NCBI GenBank assembly: GCA_963682025.1
Contig: OY821517.1
Location: 23,896,620-23,960,619, forward strand
From: Cordilura impudica
Lineage: Eukaryota > Arthropoda > Insecta > Diptera > Scathophagidae
Length of the DNA stretch: 64,000 bases
Reading direction: 5' to 3'
In this document: positions 1-12,097 of the stretch, piece after piece
Layout: every line of letters starts with the position of its first letter
Numbering within the stretch: position 1 is the first letter of the stretch
Position numbers and translations under genes: made by a program
The notes under the pieces: model-generated
Database searches by the model: none
What the model was told of the DNA's origin: nothing
What the model saw: only the letters and a program-made list of their open reading frames with translations

Positions 1-30
1 ATTAAGCATTGAGACTGAAAATGGAAAATC

Positions 31-3000
31 ACTGTGGAACAAATTCAGGTTAGCAAAAGTTAGGTCGATTCTGAGAGTGAGGGGTGAAAATAGAGGCTAA
101 ATTAGAAGTTCGAATTTTTTTTTAATCGACCTTCGAACTTTGCAGTCAAATGTCGATTTTCAGCATATTGTTTATATGGTTTTTTTGGCTATAACTCGTC
201 GACTAATTGATATTTTTTCAATCTGTAAGATTGATTTAGAAAATTTTTGTGGTGCTTATGAAGCAAAATGTTGGAAAAATTATTTTTTTTTCATGCTTCT
301 TGAAAATATTTTCCACAAAACTAAGTTTTTTTTGCTTTCTGTTTGATCTATAATATGCTTCTCAGTTTCTTCAATAAATTTCATTCGAAAAGAAAACAAT
401 CATAATACAAAACTTGCGTTTTCCAGCTTAATATTAATTTACTTCTCATTTTGTATGTACCAATTTTGTTCAGTGTTGGTTTTGAAGAAACATTAAAAAA
501 GAAATTATAAAAGTATGGAAAAAAAATATATTTTTGAAATGTTAGTTATGAAAAGTTTATGAAAAGTTTTGCCGTTTAGCAGGCGGCTGTGGATTAACAT
601 CACTGCTCTCTCTAATATTTTGGTCATCGTCATCATCATCAGAAAGGTCGATAATTTCGTCCAACAGCTATTCTGGAATTTCATCTTTGTCTTCCCCTTC
701 TTCCTCTTTTTCCTCGTCTTCCTCTTCTTCAAAGGTGTTTTTATGCCACCAACAAATTTCAGCGAGTATTGCATCTGGAGATTTCTTTCCTCTGTACCTG
801 AAACGAAAATAGTTTTCAATCGTTAACATGTTTAAATTGTACACTCTGACAAAGATATTAGAAAAATCTAGGATTCAAAATATGCACAATCTATAGTTAC
901 CTTATTTCAAATGGATTCAGTTGGCAACTGTTGAGCGAGTTGATCAAGATGCTGATGCAAGAGATGAATTTTGTACGACACATTAAACCCAATTTCATCG
1001 AAAGCTGCCAACATGTTTGCAACAGATTGCCTGTAGTTGTCTTTGCGTTCTTTACCCAAAAGTCCTTTAATGACTGCTTTCAATGCGAGCCATGCATTTA
1101 ATTCTCGGTCTGTCAGAACTTGATCAAAATCTTGACGACTCATTAGTTTCCGTATGTCGGGACCATTAACAACCCCTTCCTGAATTTTGGCGTTACTTAG
1201 TCTTGGGAAAATGTCTTATAAGCGGTTGAATACTGCTGGTCTTTTTGCGATACATTTAAAAAAATTTTTAGCAATGCCAAGTTTAATGTGGAGCAACGGC
1301 AACAAAATTTTCATTTCAGGAACAAGACTTTCGTGTAGCCTATTGTCTTTCGGCCATTTCCATCCAATGCAACTATTCCAGTTATGCTGTTTGTACAGGT
1401 TTCTTCCTTTAATACTTTCTCCGTATCGTGAATCCCAACCGCACAAAAAAAAACGGATATTTTGGACGGCCAGATGCTGTTAAGCCTGTAATCAATGAAA
1501 CTATTTTGAGGTCGCAGGAAATGCGCCACTGGTGTTCGTTGTATTTGACTGCTTCCAGAATGTGTTTCACATTATCGATATTTTCACTAGTGTCAGTGCT
1601 ATACGCAATCGGAACAGAAGGCATTTTATTTGTCTTGTGCAAAAGCACAACTTTTAAGCTGATTAGTGAACTATCGATGAATAAACGCCAATCATCTTTT
1701 TTATAGGTTAACCCTATCGTCTCCATTAACTTTTCAATATCGTTGCAATAAGCCAAATTTTTTGCATCATTCACATTGAAGAACTTTTCTAACTCTTTTT
1801 GGCGTTTTCGATATGCTGTTACTTTGGTACCTTTCGCCAGCAAATTATTTCCTTTCAAAAATAAAGCCAGTAGTTCTGATTTTTTCTGAGTCAAACACAA
1901 ATTTGCAACAATTCCATCCAATTGCTTTGTGTGACTAGGATTGGGTCCTTTGATGTTTCATAGGATGCACCTTCACCAGGGTCGTATTCTGAGAAGAAAT
2001 CCATGGATGTAGCAGCGGCGGTTGTAGTACTGATATCTGTTTGAAGATCAATACTTCGGTATGTTGGTACTGGAACGAATTCTGAGTGCGGTAATGGTAA
2101 TTGGACACTTGGCACTGCTACATAAGTTTTATTCTTTGCTTTCCTTCTATTCAAAGTTTTATGGTAGTTGATAGATCCATAGCAATTTTCTCCTTGATGC
2201 GGGCTGTTGTCTAACCACATCATTGGTATACCAAAAGGTATAGCCTTCTTCTTTTCTCTTTTCCATTGCAGAAGAGTTGAATAGCAATTAAAGCAAACTT
2301 TTTTAGGGGCATAGTTTACGTCAGTGATAAACTCTTAAGAAAAATATTTTTTATAGGCATCCAAAAAAAAAATCACTCGCATTGCCATATTTTTCATCGC
2401 TTGCTATGAAACGTCCACAAACATTACAGAAATGGTCCATTTTACATTTTGGTTCCGACATTTTTAATACAATATATATTATACAATGTTTTTTTTTTTG
2501 TTATTTTTATGAAACCGATGCATTTAACTTAAAACACTCACAAAATTAAATAAGTTATCGCTACTTGTGCGGTGGTTGAAAACAAAAAAGTTGTATTACT
2601 AATTCCTAATTCTTAGAACTTCCCTCTTTACTTACTTCTACCGAAATCGCTATTTATTTAATGGTTTTGGGATTTTTAACGCAAATTATAGACTAAGACC
2701 ATTTTCTTTTCAAATGAGATTTATTGAATAAACTGAGAAGCATATTATAGATCAAACAGAAAGCAAAAAAGACTTAGTTTTGTGGAAAATATTCTTAATT
2801 GTTGCACAGGCCTCTAGCAATAATTTGGCTTTTACAGATTGAAAAAATATCAAGTAGCCGACGAGTTATAGCCAAAAAGACATATAAACAATATCCTGAA
2901 AATCGGCATTTGACTGCAAAGTTCGAAGGTCGATTAAAAAAAAATTCGAACTAACATAAACAAACGCCGCGATACGGGTCTTCTAATTTAGCCTCTAGTT

Positions 3001-3058
3001 TCACCCCTCACTCTCAGAATCGACCTTACTTTTGCTAACCTGAATTTGTTCCACAGTG
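31..3058 (-). mobile_element. DNA transposon with long inverted ends (CACTGTGG termini)
   Basis: Both ends start with CACTGTGGAAC and continue as inverted copies of each other: about 31-400 on the left and 2695-3058 on the right, with a few indels and one 30-bp segment (around 2953-2982) present only on the right. Between them, on the minus strand, lies a decayed gene for a protein family common in arthropod and cnidarian transposons. The terminal CAC..GTG and the protein suggest a CMC (CACTA/Chapaev-like) relationship; that assignment is inference. I see no clear target-site duplication (left flank ends GAAAAT, right flank begins TATATC), so the left junction may be rearranged. Confidence 0.8.
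560..2461 (-). pseudogene. transposase-like protein of the 31-3058 element, decayed
   Basis: The start codon is at 2461. The first part has a C-x2-C finger (HFCNVCGRF), then CFNCYSTLLQW and the motif IPFGIPMMW near 2220, which is the N-terminal signature of a large uncharacterised protein family in insects and Hydra. Further on (1409-1921) come SVPIAYS and the block CDLKIVSLITGL, followed after a frameshift (1216-1446) by CGWDSRYGESIKG and LLPLLHIKLGIAKNF. A piece at 907-1143 and an acidic C-terminal exon at about 560-800 (acceptor at about 801, YRGKKSPDAILAEICWW) complete it. Several frameshifts and stops make it non-functional. The D-L-K...C-G-W-D-S-R block may correspond to the catalytic D and zinc region of CACTA-type transposases; this is inference. 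Confidence 0.75.
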
Positions 3059-3210
3059 TATATCTAGGGGGTGCGACCGAGAGTTTGAACACTTTTTTTC
3101 TCCATATTATGAAGAGCCTTCCTAATGTACATATATCGTGAAATCTGTGCAAACAAAAAATAACAGCAGAATTGCGCAGCAATTCTGTTAGCTCATTACA
3201 ATAGGTTTAT
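3059..3210. other. unassigned short spacer
   Basis: This stretch separates the first element from the mariner relic. No convincing coding potential and no repeat shared with the rest of the window were seen. Confidence 0.5.
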
Positions 3211-3211
3211 G

Positions 3212-3880
3212 GCTAAGGAGTGAGATCGAAAAAATTTTAACACAATTTTATTTGATCATGTTATCTTTGCAAAATATGTCAGTTATTGTGTTTAATGATA
3301 ACCCTGCTTATTTTTTATTAGTTTGATTAAAATGACTGATGAAATATAAGTACATGCCCCTACAAAAAGTTGGCCAAAGAATCAAAAATCTACCGCCAAA
3401 CTGTTTCCAAGGTTATTAGAAGTGATCAGGAAAATTTAATAGATTCTGGAAGAAAGAAAGGTTACAACAAGGTTTTTAATAAAATAATCTGGTTAGCTCA
3501 TTATTCGGACTATTGGGAGTGAAAAGTTAAAGACAACGTAGGTTTGAAAACATTTAAAATCCAAAAAGTTTCAGATAGGAACGCTACAAAAAAAATTAAC
3601 TGAGCAAGGAAATTGAAATTATGTTTCATAAAAAATACTACCGCTACATAATGGATGACGAAGGTATTTTTGGCAAATTTTGTATGTTGTCAATGCTCGG
3701 GAAAATTATCGAAGACATGTTGAGGACCCGAAAGGAGAAAACATTTCAAAAAAATTCCTAGTACAGCTACAAACTTTACATTAGTGAGCGTTTGCAAGCG
3801 TTTCCTTTCATAAGCCAACACAATGTGCCGACATATTTTTGGTCTGATCTGGCATCATGTCACATCAAACCAAGGGAGAT
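3212..3880 (+). pseudogene. mariner-like (DD37E type) transposase relic, 5' part
   Basis: The left end (3215-3240, AGGAGTGAGATCGAAAAAA) is the same inverted-repeat end seen in reverse at about 47702-47722. The coding remnant begins with a helix-turn-helix region (IYRQTVSKVIRSDQ, about 3380-3430) and, after frameshifts, ends with TYFWSDLASCHIKP next to 3880. The element is cut here by the BEL insertion and resumes at 14775. The family is recognised from the paired motifs D-L-A-S-C-H and P-N-C-P-E-L-R-P. In the intact family these are separated so that D and E are 37 residues apart. This copy has stops and frameshifts throughout. Confidence 0.75.
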
Positions 3881-4258
3881 TGTTTGATAAAAAATTTAAA
3901 GTTAAAATTAATAACTACAAAACTATCAAACGCACTGTTTTGAGTTTCAATTTCTTTATTTAACGTTTCAACTAACGACTCCCTTTTCTTAAAACTAATT
4001 TACAATATATATGTATATGACGATCACAAGACAAAGTAAATAACAAACTACTTGACGAAAAGAACAGTTATCTCTCACTCAATAACATGAGAGACGTATG
4101 TATATTGTGTTAGCATACCAACAGTGTTTGTTGTTGGTTAGCTAACCACAATATACAACACGTAAACAAGTAGGAAAAGGGATAGACAAACGACAAAACA
4201 ATAACAGTGACGACACCATCAAGAGTGATGGCACCCTGATTAGTGATCTGACCCGACA
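3881..4258 (-). repeat. BEL 3' LTR (intact copy)
   Basis: This 378-bp LTR begins (coding sense) TGTCGGGTCAG and ends ATCAAACA, i.e. TG...CA. Compared with the other LTR only about four differences are visible, e.g. CTTT near 3953 and the GAGTGATGGCACC versus CAGTGATGGCAAC region near 4225. Confidence 0.93.
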
Positions 4259-4268
4259 TTCTCCCCCC
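4259..4268 (-). other. polypurine tract of the BEL element
   Basis: On the minus strand the sequence GGGGGGAGAA lies immediately before the 3' LTR, the expected position for the plus-strand primer of an LTR retrotransposon. Confidence 0.85.
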
Positions 4269-4285
4269 GTTGAAAGGTCTGCATT

Positions 4286-7200
4286 TCAAAAGTCTTCATT
4301 AGAGGGTAAAGGAGCCACTTTATGTATGGGTCGTCTATATAAGCCGCTTGCTGATTTTAATTCTACTACTCGAACTTTTCCGTCGGAACCAGTGAAAGTC
4401 TGAGTAACTCGAGGAAGTGGCCATCGTTGTGGTGGAGCATTATCTTCATGAATAATGACTAGTTGTCCAACCTTGATGTTCGGCTGTGGCTTGAACCATT
4501 TTGATCGTTGTTGGAGCGATAGAAGATAATCACGGGACCACATTCGCCAAAATTGTTGTTTGAGAAATGAAATTTGCTGCCATCGAGTTAAAGTGGGTAG
4601 TTTTGTCATATCAAAATGTTGATCAGGAACGGAAATTAAAGATGAGCCAATTAGGAGATGACCAGGGGTGAGAGCTTCGCCATCATTGGGGTCATCTGAC
4701 ATTGGAGCAATTGGTCGCGAATTTAGAATTGCTTCTCAACGACAAGTGTTTGAAGTTCTTCGAACGAAAGACGAGCTTGAGCAACATTTTTTATCAAAAG
4801 CGTTTTAGCTGATTTAACCGCCGCCTCCCATAAACCACCGAAATGTGGAACCCGAGGCGGAATAAAACTGAATTCAAAACCACTTTGAATGGAAAAAGAT
4901 TTGAGCTTAGAAACGACATCGTCACAGAACAACTTATCTGTAAGTTCCTTTAGCTTATTATGAGCACCTTTAGCTTATTATGAGCACCGCTTTACGCATA
5001 ATAAGAAACTATTCTTGGAGAGATCCGAAACCAGCTCCAAGTGAGTTGCCTTTGACCCAAAACAAACAAAAACTGCGATATATGTTTTATATGGCACCAT
5101 TCCACGAATTCGATACGAGGTTAAACACGGACCACAAAAATCGATTCCAGTAATTAGAAATGGGCGTTGTGCTCTTAAACGATCGACTGGTAAATTACCC
5201 ATTATTTGTCCCATCTATTTAGGCTTGTAGTGGAAGCAGTGTACACATTTTCTAATGACCTTTCTAACTACTTCTCGAGCATTTATTATTCATAGCTTTT
5301 GTCGAATAAGTCCAAGTAATACCTTTGGGCCAGCATGTAAAAGAATGCGATGCAAATGCTCAATATAAAGTATTGTAAATCGATGATCTTTTGGCACTAA
5401 AGCTGGAAATCGAACATCATGTAGGATGGGTGCATTGGACAACCTGCCTACCGCCGACTCGAATCAGCTTAACTTCTTTGTTATTAAATTTAGTTTTTTG
5501 AATAAACGGAGCCAATTTCTGTAGCGATGGTTGAACTAAATTACTGTTTGAAAGAGCAATGGTTTCATCAGCAAAATTGATACTCTGTATATAAGATATT
5601 AGTGTCCAGAAAGTAATTTCGAACTCTGAAGCCTGGAGGTGAACAATATCCATTGCCCTTAAAGATCGATTTACTGGGGATCTATTAAAGATACGGAAAC
5701 TATAAGTAAATATTCGAACAATTGTATAATATGAAGAATGCTTATCGATAATATTGTCAAAAATAGAAACAGGTGGTTCATCCTTTATACAAGTGAATAC
5801 AGCTGCTTTCCTTCTCTCCAAAATTTCTGTGTCGTTGAACTCCTGGTAACCGGGCCGACAAGAAGCGTCTTCGAGTAGAAATTTAGGGCCATTAAACCAA
5901 ATTGTTGTTGGTAATTCTGCTGCGCTGCAGCCACGAGATACAATGCCTGCAGGATTACTTTTCGAAGGAACATGTCGCCATTGAACTTCTCTAGTTAGTT
6001 CCTGAAGTTCTGAAATTCGGTTTGCCACAAGACAATTCAGTGTTGATGAATGTAGTTTTAGCCACTGTAGAATAATTTTCGAATCTGTCCAAAAGAAAAT
6101 AGAGATACGAATTTAGGTATTTTGGTTTTAATTTTGGACCATGTTTTACTGAGCAAAACTGCAGCACATAATTCGAGACGAGGTAAAGATTGAGTTTTTA
6201 TGGGAGCTACTTTTGATTTGGCAACTAACAAAGTCGTTCTGTAAGAGCCATTTATACAATCACGATAATATATACAGCACCCAAATGCGCGTTGGGATGC
6301 GTCTGCAAATCCATGTATTTCGCCGAGTGTATTTTCTGAAGTCAAAACATAACGAGGTACTTTAATGTTGTGTATATTCGATAAATCCTCTTTTATTTGA
6401 ATCCAAAGCTTTACGAGGTTAGAGTTGATAGTTTCATCCCAACCGATGTTTTGCACCCACATTTCTTGGAGCAACATCTTGCAGCGAATAACGATAGGGC
6501 TTAATAGACCAAGCAAGTCAAATATCTTTGCTACTATGGACAAAATTGACCGTTTGGTGGGGCAACTTATGTCGGGAAATTCGAAACGAAACAAAAAGTT
6601 ATCTTGCCTTGGATTCCAGGACATGCCGATAGTTTTAGTGATTTAATTTGTTGTTTTTATTGTGACTTCTTCATCTGCATTTGAAATAAAGTCAACACAA
6701 TTACTATTCCATTTGGCCAGCTGAAGGCCATGTAGTTGTAAAATTTTCATAGCTTCAGTTTTTTTTCAAATTTAAATCTTCGAAATTGTCGGCGCCAGTA
6801 AGAACGTCATCTACGTATAACTCCTCACGCAATACTTGTGAGCCAACTGGATATGATGATATATATTTATCAGCTATAAAAAACAAACTTCGAATTGCTA
6901 AGAAAGGAGCCGCTGAGAGCCCGTATGTAACAGTATTAAGTTGAAATACCTTTAGTTTGTCTTCTCTATTAGCTCTCCATAGAACCAATTGGAATTTACG
7001 ATCGCGTTCATCGACAAGAAACTGACGGTACATTTTAGATATGTCCGCTGTGAGAGCAAATCTATTTAAACGAAATGAAAATAATGTTGTTATCAAATCT
7101 TGTTGTATTGTAGGCCCAACCATGAGTGTCTCATTCAACGAATGATTCGTTGAAGTACGGGCCGACGCATCGAAAACTACACGAAGTTTTGTAGTGGTAC

Positions 7201-9293
7201 TTTGTGGCTTTATGACACAGTGATGTGGTATAATATAGTAAGGGTGTGTTAAAGACAAATTGTAGGGTGACATATGACCCAATGCCATATATTCGTTCAT
7301 AAAATCGATATACATTTATTTTAAATCAGAATCGCGTTCTAATCTGCGTTCTAGCGATAAAAATCGTCTACGAGAAATTTCAAAAGACTCACCCAAACAA
7401 TCCCGACTAATTTTGAAAGGTAATCTGACTGCAATACGACCGTCAGCATTAATATTTACATTATTTACAAAATGTTCTTCACAGATTTCTTCTTCTCCAG
7501 TAAAAGTTTGGGAACCACTGGTGTACTCTTCCACTTCCCAAAATCTTTTCAAAGTGTTGTATAAAACTTCTGTTAACGAATCTATTGCCAAGTTGCACGT
7601 AAGAGCTGTAGAAGCAGATTGAGAGTTGTATTTTCCACCAACAACCCATCCAAAAACTGTATTAATCAAACAAGGCATGCCCTCTCCTAATGATATGCGT
7701 CCATCGAGCACTAAATCAAAAAATACCTCTGTGCTTATCTACAAATCGATTTTTTGAGGCTTGAAGAACGATGGATGGAAATTGACTTTGTTACAGCAAA
7801 GGTTGAGGACCACTGGAACGAGAATACACGTGATTTAATCGTAGCTGCGACAGAAAATTTGATTTTCGTTCCGACTTCACCGATACCAGAAACATCTTGA
7901 GAATTTGGACGAAATTGTAGCTTGAGCCTTTTCGCAACTTCTTCTGTAATAAAATTGATTGCAGAACAGGAATCTAGTAGTACTCCTACCGGTTGAAACG
8001 ATCCAAATATGTCTTTAATGAGAACCACAGCAGTTGGTATTATTGCCGTCTTAAACGAACGAGCTACTAATAATACAGGATTACCATGGGTAGTTGAGAG
8101 CTTTTGGTTTTGACCAAGATTTGTCGATGATGTTCCAGATTGATCGGGAACCATCAAAATATGAAGCGTAGAATGGTGTGGAGACTGGCAAACTCGACAC
8201 CGAGATTTAGAGGGACATTTCGAAACCAAATGACCCTTTCCATTACGTTTTACAAAGTTAAACCGCTCCGACACTACGAGCGACAAAAATGAAGTACAGG
8301 TTGCAATATGATGTTCATTGCTGTTGCAATATGAACAAGTTGAATTTGTGTTCGAATTCACAAAAGTATTTACAGGTCGACTGACGTTCGATTTTGGTTT
8401 GAAACCACTACTTTCCAAAAATTGACAACGATGGCTCAATATATTGTAGCAGGTGTCCCAAGATGGTAGTGATTTAAATTCCTGTTTTTCGTCATAATTT
8501 TCTCTAGATCCTTCATCCAGCTTTGACAAAACAATATGAATTATTATTGCATTCATGACGTCCATTTCCGAACCAAGCGATAAAAGCGAACCACGAATCG
8601 CCGAAACAGTATCAATGATGTTACGTAATGAGATACAATCACCTTTGGACATTTGAGAAACATTAAAAAAATCAGTAAAATTAATACCTTATTATCATAT
8701 CGTTCCTGTAACCGCTCCAGAGCCTTGGGGTAATTCTCATCCGTTACCTGGAATGGTTCCACAACAGCTAAAGCAGTGCCAGAAAGGCAATTCAATAAAT
8801 AATTGAATTTATCAACAGCAGTGACCGATGAATTCTCATGGACCATATTATTAAACGTTGTAATAAATCTTTTGTAGTCGCCATACTTCCCATCAAATCG
8901 TGGCAACTTCAACGATGGAAATCTGCTTTGATGTAACACTCCCGACATTGAAGCGTTCAAAAAACTATGTTCTGCTGAAGTTGAGCAACAACTTTTATTT
9001 ATATGGGACAACAACTTTGCTTTGGCAGCGATGAAAACTTCTTCTAAATCACTTCGATAATTATCGTTGGGGCTTAATTTTTCAATTTGTCCTTGTATAT
9101 GACAAATTTCCTTAAAATAAGCTTCTAAAATTTGCATGCGACATTGCAAAATGGTTGAATCAACTTTGTCGCCATCTTTTTAATTTTTCTTTTGTAGGTT
9201 AGTTATGTTTCGTTTCATAGTGGATCTTTGTTGTTTCAACGAAGCTAAGTCTGAGCCACTAGTATTAATAGTTTCATCATCATTGTTAGCCAT
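4286..9293 (-). pseudogene. BEL gag-pol polyprotein, disrupted
   Basis: Gag starts at 9293 (MANNDDETIN). After an in-frame stop near 9180 it runs through the gag region (LPRFDGKYGDYKRFITTF) and zinc knuckles (CSYCNSNEHHIATC; SRCRVCQSPHHS, about 8345-8170). The retropepsin-like site is LLDSCSAINFI near 7975. The reverse transcriptase lies at about 7315-6755, with VFDASA and catalytic YVDD near 6815. The RNase H/A17 region follows (QSLPRLELCAAVLL, about 6170). The integrase has ITGIDFCGP (about 5150) and FGGLWEAAVKSAK (about 4825). The C-terminal DUF5641-type domain is at 4286-4702. It is interrupted by frameshifts or stops near 9180, 8690, 7880, 7315, 6760, 6055, 5215 and 4970, so it cannot make a full polyprotein. 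Confidence 0.93.
4947..4986 (-). repeat. 20-bp tandem duplication inside the BEL integrase
   Basis: The unit CCTTTAGCTTATTATGAGCA is present twice head to tail. Twenty base pairs is not a multiple of three, so the duplication itself breaks the integrase frame between the DFCGP and WEAAVKSAK blocks. Confidence 0.9.
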
Positions 9294-9457
9294 TTTGAAA
9301 AATCAAAAATTTTACAAATAAAATTACAAAGAACCACTTCGGAATTGAAACACTTATTTACTTTCTATGTAAATGGAAAAGCGCGATTTTATTTTTATAT
9401 ATCTACCACTTATGTATTTATAATAACGGCACTGTTTAAAATTTCCAAATTTTAATA

Positions 9458-10763
9458 ACGGGTGATTTTTTTGAGGTTAGGATTTTCATGCATTAGTATT
9501 TGACAGATCACGTGGGATTTCAGACATGGTGTCAAAGAGAAAGATGCTCAGTATGCTTTGACATTTCATCATGAATAGACTTACTAACGAGCAACGCTTG
9601 CAAATCATTGAATTTTATTACCAAAATCAGTGTTCGGTTCGAAATGTGTTTCGCGCTTTACGTCCGATTTATGGTCTACATAATCGACCAAGTGAGCAAA
9701 CAATTAATGCGATTGTGACCAAGTTTCGCACTCAGTTTACTTTATTGGACATTAAACCAACCACACGAATGCGTACAGTGCGTACAGAAGAGAATATTGC
9801 GTCTGTTTCTGAGAGTGTTACTGAAGACCGTGAAATGTCGATTCGTCGCCGTTCGCAGCAATTGGGTTTGTGTTATTCGACCACATGGAAGATTTTACGC
9901 TAAGATCTTGGTGTAAAACCGTATAAAATACAGCTCGTGCAAGAACTGAAGCCGAACGATCTGCCACAACGTCTAATTTTCAGTGAATGGGCCCTAGAAA
10001 AGTTGGCAGAAAATCCGCTTTTTTATCGACAAATTTTGTTCAGCGATGAGGCTCATTTCTGGTTGAATGGCTTCGTAAATAAGCAAAATTGCCGTATTTG
10101 GAGTGAAGAGCAACCAGAAGCCGTTCAAGAACTGCCCATGCATCCCGAAAAATGCACTGTTTGGTGTGGTTTGTACGCTGGTGGAATCATTGGACCGTAT
10201 TTTTTCAAAGATGCTGTTGGACGCAACGTTACGGTGAATGGCGATCGCTATCGTTCGATGCTAACAAACTTTTTGTTGCCAAAAATGGAAGAACTGAACT
10301 TGGTTGACATGTGGTTTCAACAAGATGGCGCTACATGCCACACAGCTCGCGATTCTATGGCCATTTTGAGGGAAAACTTCGGAGAACAATTCATCTCAAG
10401 AAATGGACCGGTAAGTTGGCCACCAAGATCATGCGATTTGACGCCTTTAGACTATTTTTTGTGGGGCTACGTCAAGTCTAAAGTCTACAGAAATAAGCCA
10501 GCAACTATTCCAGCTTTGGAAGACAACATTTCCGAAGAAATTCGGGCTATTCCGGCCGAAATGCTCGAAAAAGTTGCCCAAAATTGGACTTTCCGAATGG
10601 ACCACCTAAGACGCAGCCGCGGTCAACATTTAAATGAAATTATCTTCAAAAAGTAAATGTCATGGACCAATCTAACGTTTCAAATAAAGAACCGATGAGA
10701 TTTTGCAAATTTTATGCGTTTTTTTTTTAAAAAAAGTTATCAAGCTCTTAAAAAATCACCCGT
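9458..10763 (+). mobile_element. mariner element, DD41D (rosa-like)
   Basis: The ends are inverted repeats beginning ACGGGTGATTTTTT, flanked on both sides by TA (9456-9457 and 10764-10765), the standard Tc1/mariner target duplication. It encloses one transposase gene with a single stop codon. It lies inside the untranslated leader of the BEL element and so inserted after or together with it. Confidence 0.95.
9571..10656 (+). pseudogene. mariner transposase (DD41D), one nonsense codon
   Basis: A 361-codon frame starts at ATG 9571 and ends at 10656, with one in-frame TAA at 9901-9903 where the family has a lysine codon (ILR*DLGVKPYK). The N-terminal half is the helix-turn-helix DNA-binding region. 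The catalytic residues are D in FSDEAHFWLNG (about 10045), D in FQQDGATCHTA (about 10325) and the final D in LTPLDYFLWG (about 10450). The second and third aspartates are separated by 41 residues, the spacing of the DD41D (rosa) group. Apart from the single stop the protein is complete and well preserved, so the copy is young. A one-base change would explain its inactivity. Confidence 0.93.
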
Positions 10764-11130
10764 TATATATAAAAATTCCACAAAAGGGCTAGAAAATTGT
10801 TGAAATATCACCCAAATTAATTCGATGAGCAAACGAAGACAAATTGTTTTATTTACAAAATTAAAATTTTATAATTTAATTCTGTTTCAAAATTGTTATT
10901 GACGGCAGTGTTTAATGTCGGCTTAAAAAACTTCGAAACGAAAATGTATGTACATATATCAGCAACTGTACCACCTAAGTTATCTCCAGCGATGATAATG
11001 AGAACTGCGTGGCACAATTGTTGCATATATCAAAAATGTCTTTTTTATTTTGTAGTGGCTCTACGGGCCAATTAGTTTTTTATCCGAATAAAAAATAAAT
11101 TGAAAATTTAAATTTAATTAAACACTGACC

Positions 11131-11148
11131 GTCCTGTCACGGTCGCCA
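11131..11148 (-). other. BEL primer-binding site
   Basis: On the minus strand the sequence TGGCGACCGTGACAGGAC begins 5 bp inside the 5' LTR. Its TGGCGACCGTGACA core is the primer site known from insect retrotransposons primed by tRNA-Arg. Confidence 0.75.
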
Positions 11149-11491
11149 AAAAATGTTTGATAAAAAATTTAAAGTTAAAATTAATAACTACAAAACTATC
11201 AAACGCACTGTTTTGAGTTTCAATGTTCTTTATTTAGTCCGAGTTCACACAAGGCAATTTTTGTTGCGCAATTCTTGAGTTTGTAGGAGAGAGGGGAAAG
11301 AAGAGTGGTATTTGGTACGGAGTTGCTGGTACTCGGCAATTCGTTTTGTTGTGCAATTCGTAATTATAAACACGAAGTTAGCTGCAGCTAATTATTTGAC
11401 ATTTCTTTTCATTCTTTGCTTCGTAGTGAAAAATTGTGGTCAATTTAAAAATAATTTTAAAGGAAAACATTTTATTAAATTTTTAAGAAAA

Positions 11492-12034
11492 ATGACATTT
11501 ACATATATGGAGTCGGCAGCTTGTAGAGAAATTAATAATTTGTGTCGAAGAAAACAGTTGTGTTTACAACATAAAATCGGCCGAATACATAAACAGAGAT
11601 AAGAGAGCTGCAGCATTTAATTCCATTTTGGAAGAAATGCAAAAAAGTGATAAAATGATTAAATTAGACGATATTAAAAGAAAATGGAAAAATTTACGGA
11701 CGCAGTACATGAAGGAAGTGAGAAATATGGAATAGTCGAAAAAAAGTGAATCGGGAAGAAATGATTTATACCTTCCCAAGCTTTGGTGTTTTGAACACTT
11801 ACATTTTCTAAAAACGCATGCAATAATGAGAGCGAGCAAAGACAACATGGAAGAGGTAAGTACATATAAATTAAAAGGCAACAATATTTTTTAATAATTT
11901 TTGCTGTTGCTTATTTCACTAGGTCACCACTCAGAATAAAGAAAATACCACTCAGGATAAGGAAAGCGCAATGGGTAGTCAGGACAGTTTACAGGAAGAA
12001 GGCAGTTCATACGAGGAGCCTTTAAAAATATGAA
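11492..12034 (+). pseudogene. Harbinger MADF/MYB-like DNA-binding protein
   Basis: The start at 11492 (MTFT) is followed by a 4-bp TATA-like insertion that shifts the frame. Continuing in the neighbouring frame gives a MADF domain from WSRQLVEKLI (about 11508) through KRKWKNLRTQYMKE (about 11690) and, after one in-frame TAG at about 11733, LYLPKLWCFEHLHFL (about 11770-11810). The first exon ends at 11852 with a GTAAGT donor. A 70-bp intron ends with AG at about 11922 and the second exon codes an acidic tail (VTTQNKENTT) to the stop at about 12032. In this superfamily the MADF/MYB partner binds the ends and brings in the transposase. One frameshift and one stop make this copy inactive. Confidence 0.85.
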
Positions 12035-12097
12035 TATGAACGTGATATAAGAGGATATATTTTTAGTGCATTTTTAAATAATTGCAAATATACCTTT

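Noticed and set aside
31..3058. Transib assignment of the first element because of its CACTGTGG ends
   Set aside because: Its protein has none of the RAG1-like blocks, the arms are about 0.4 kb, and the 23-bp spacer plus A-block layout is absent.
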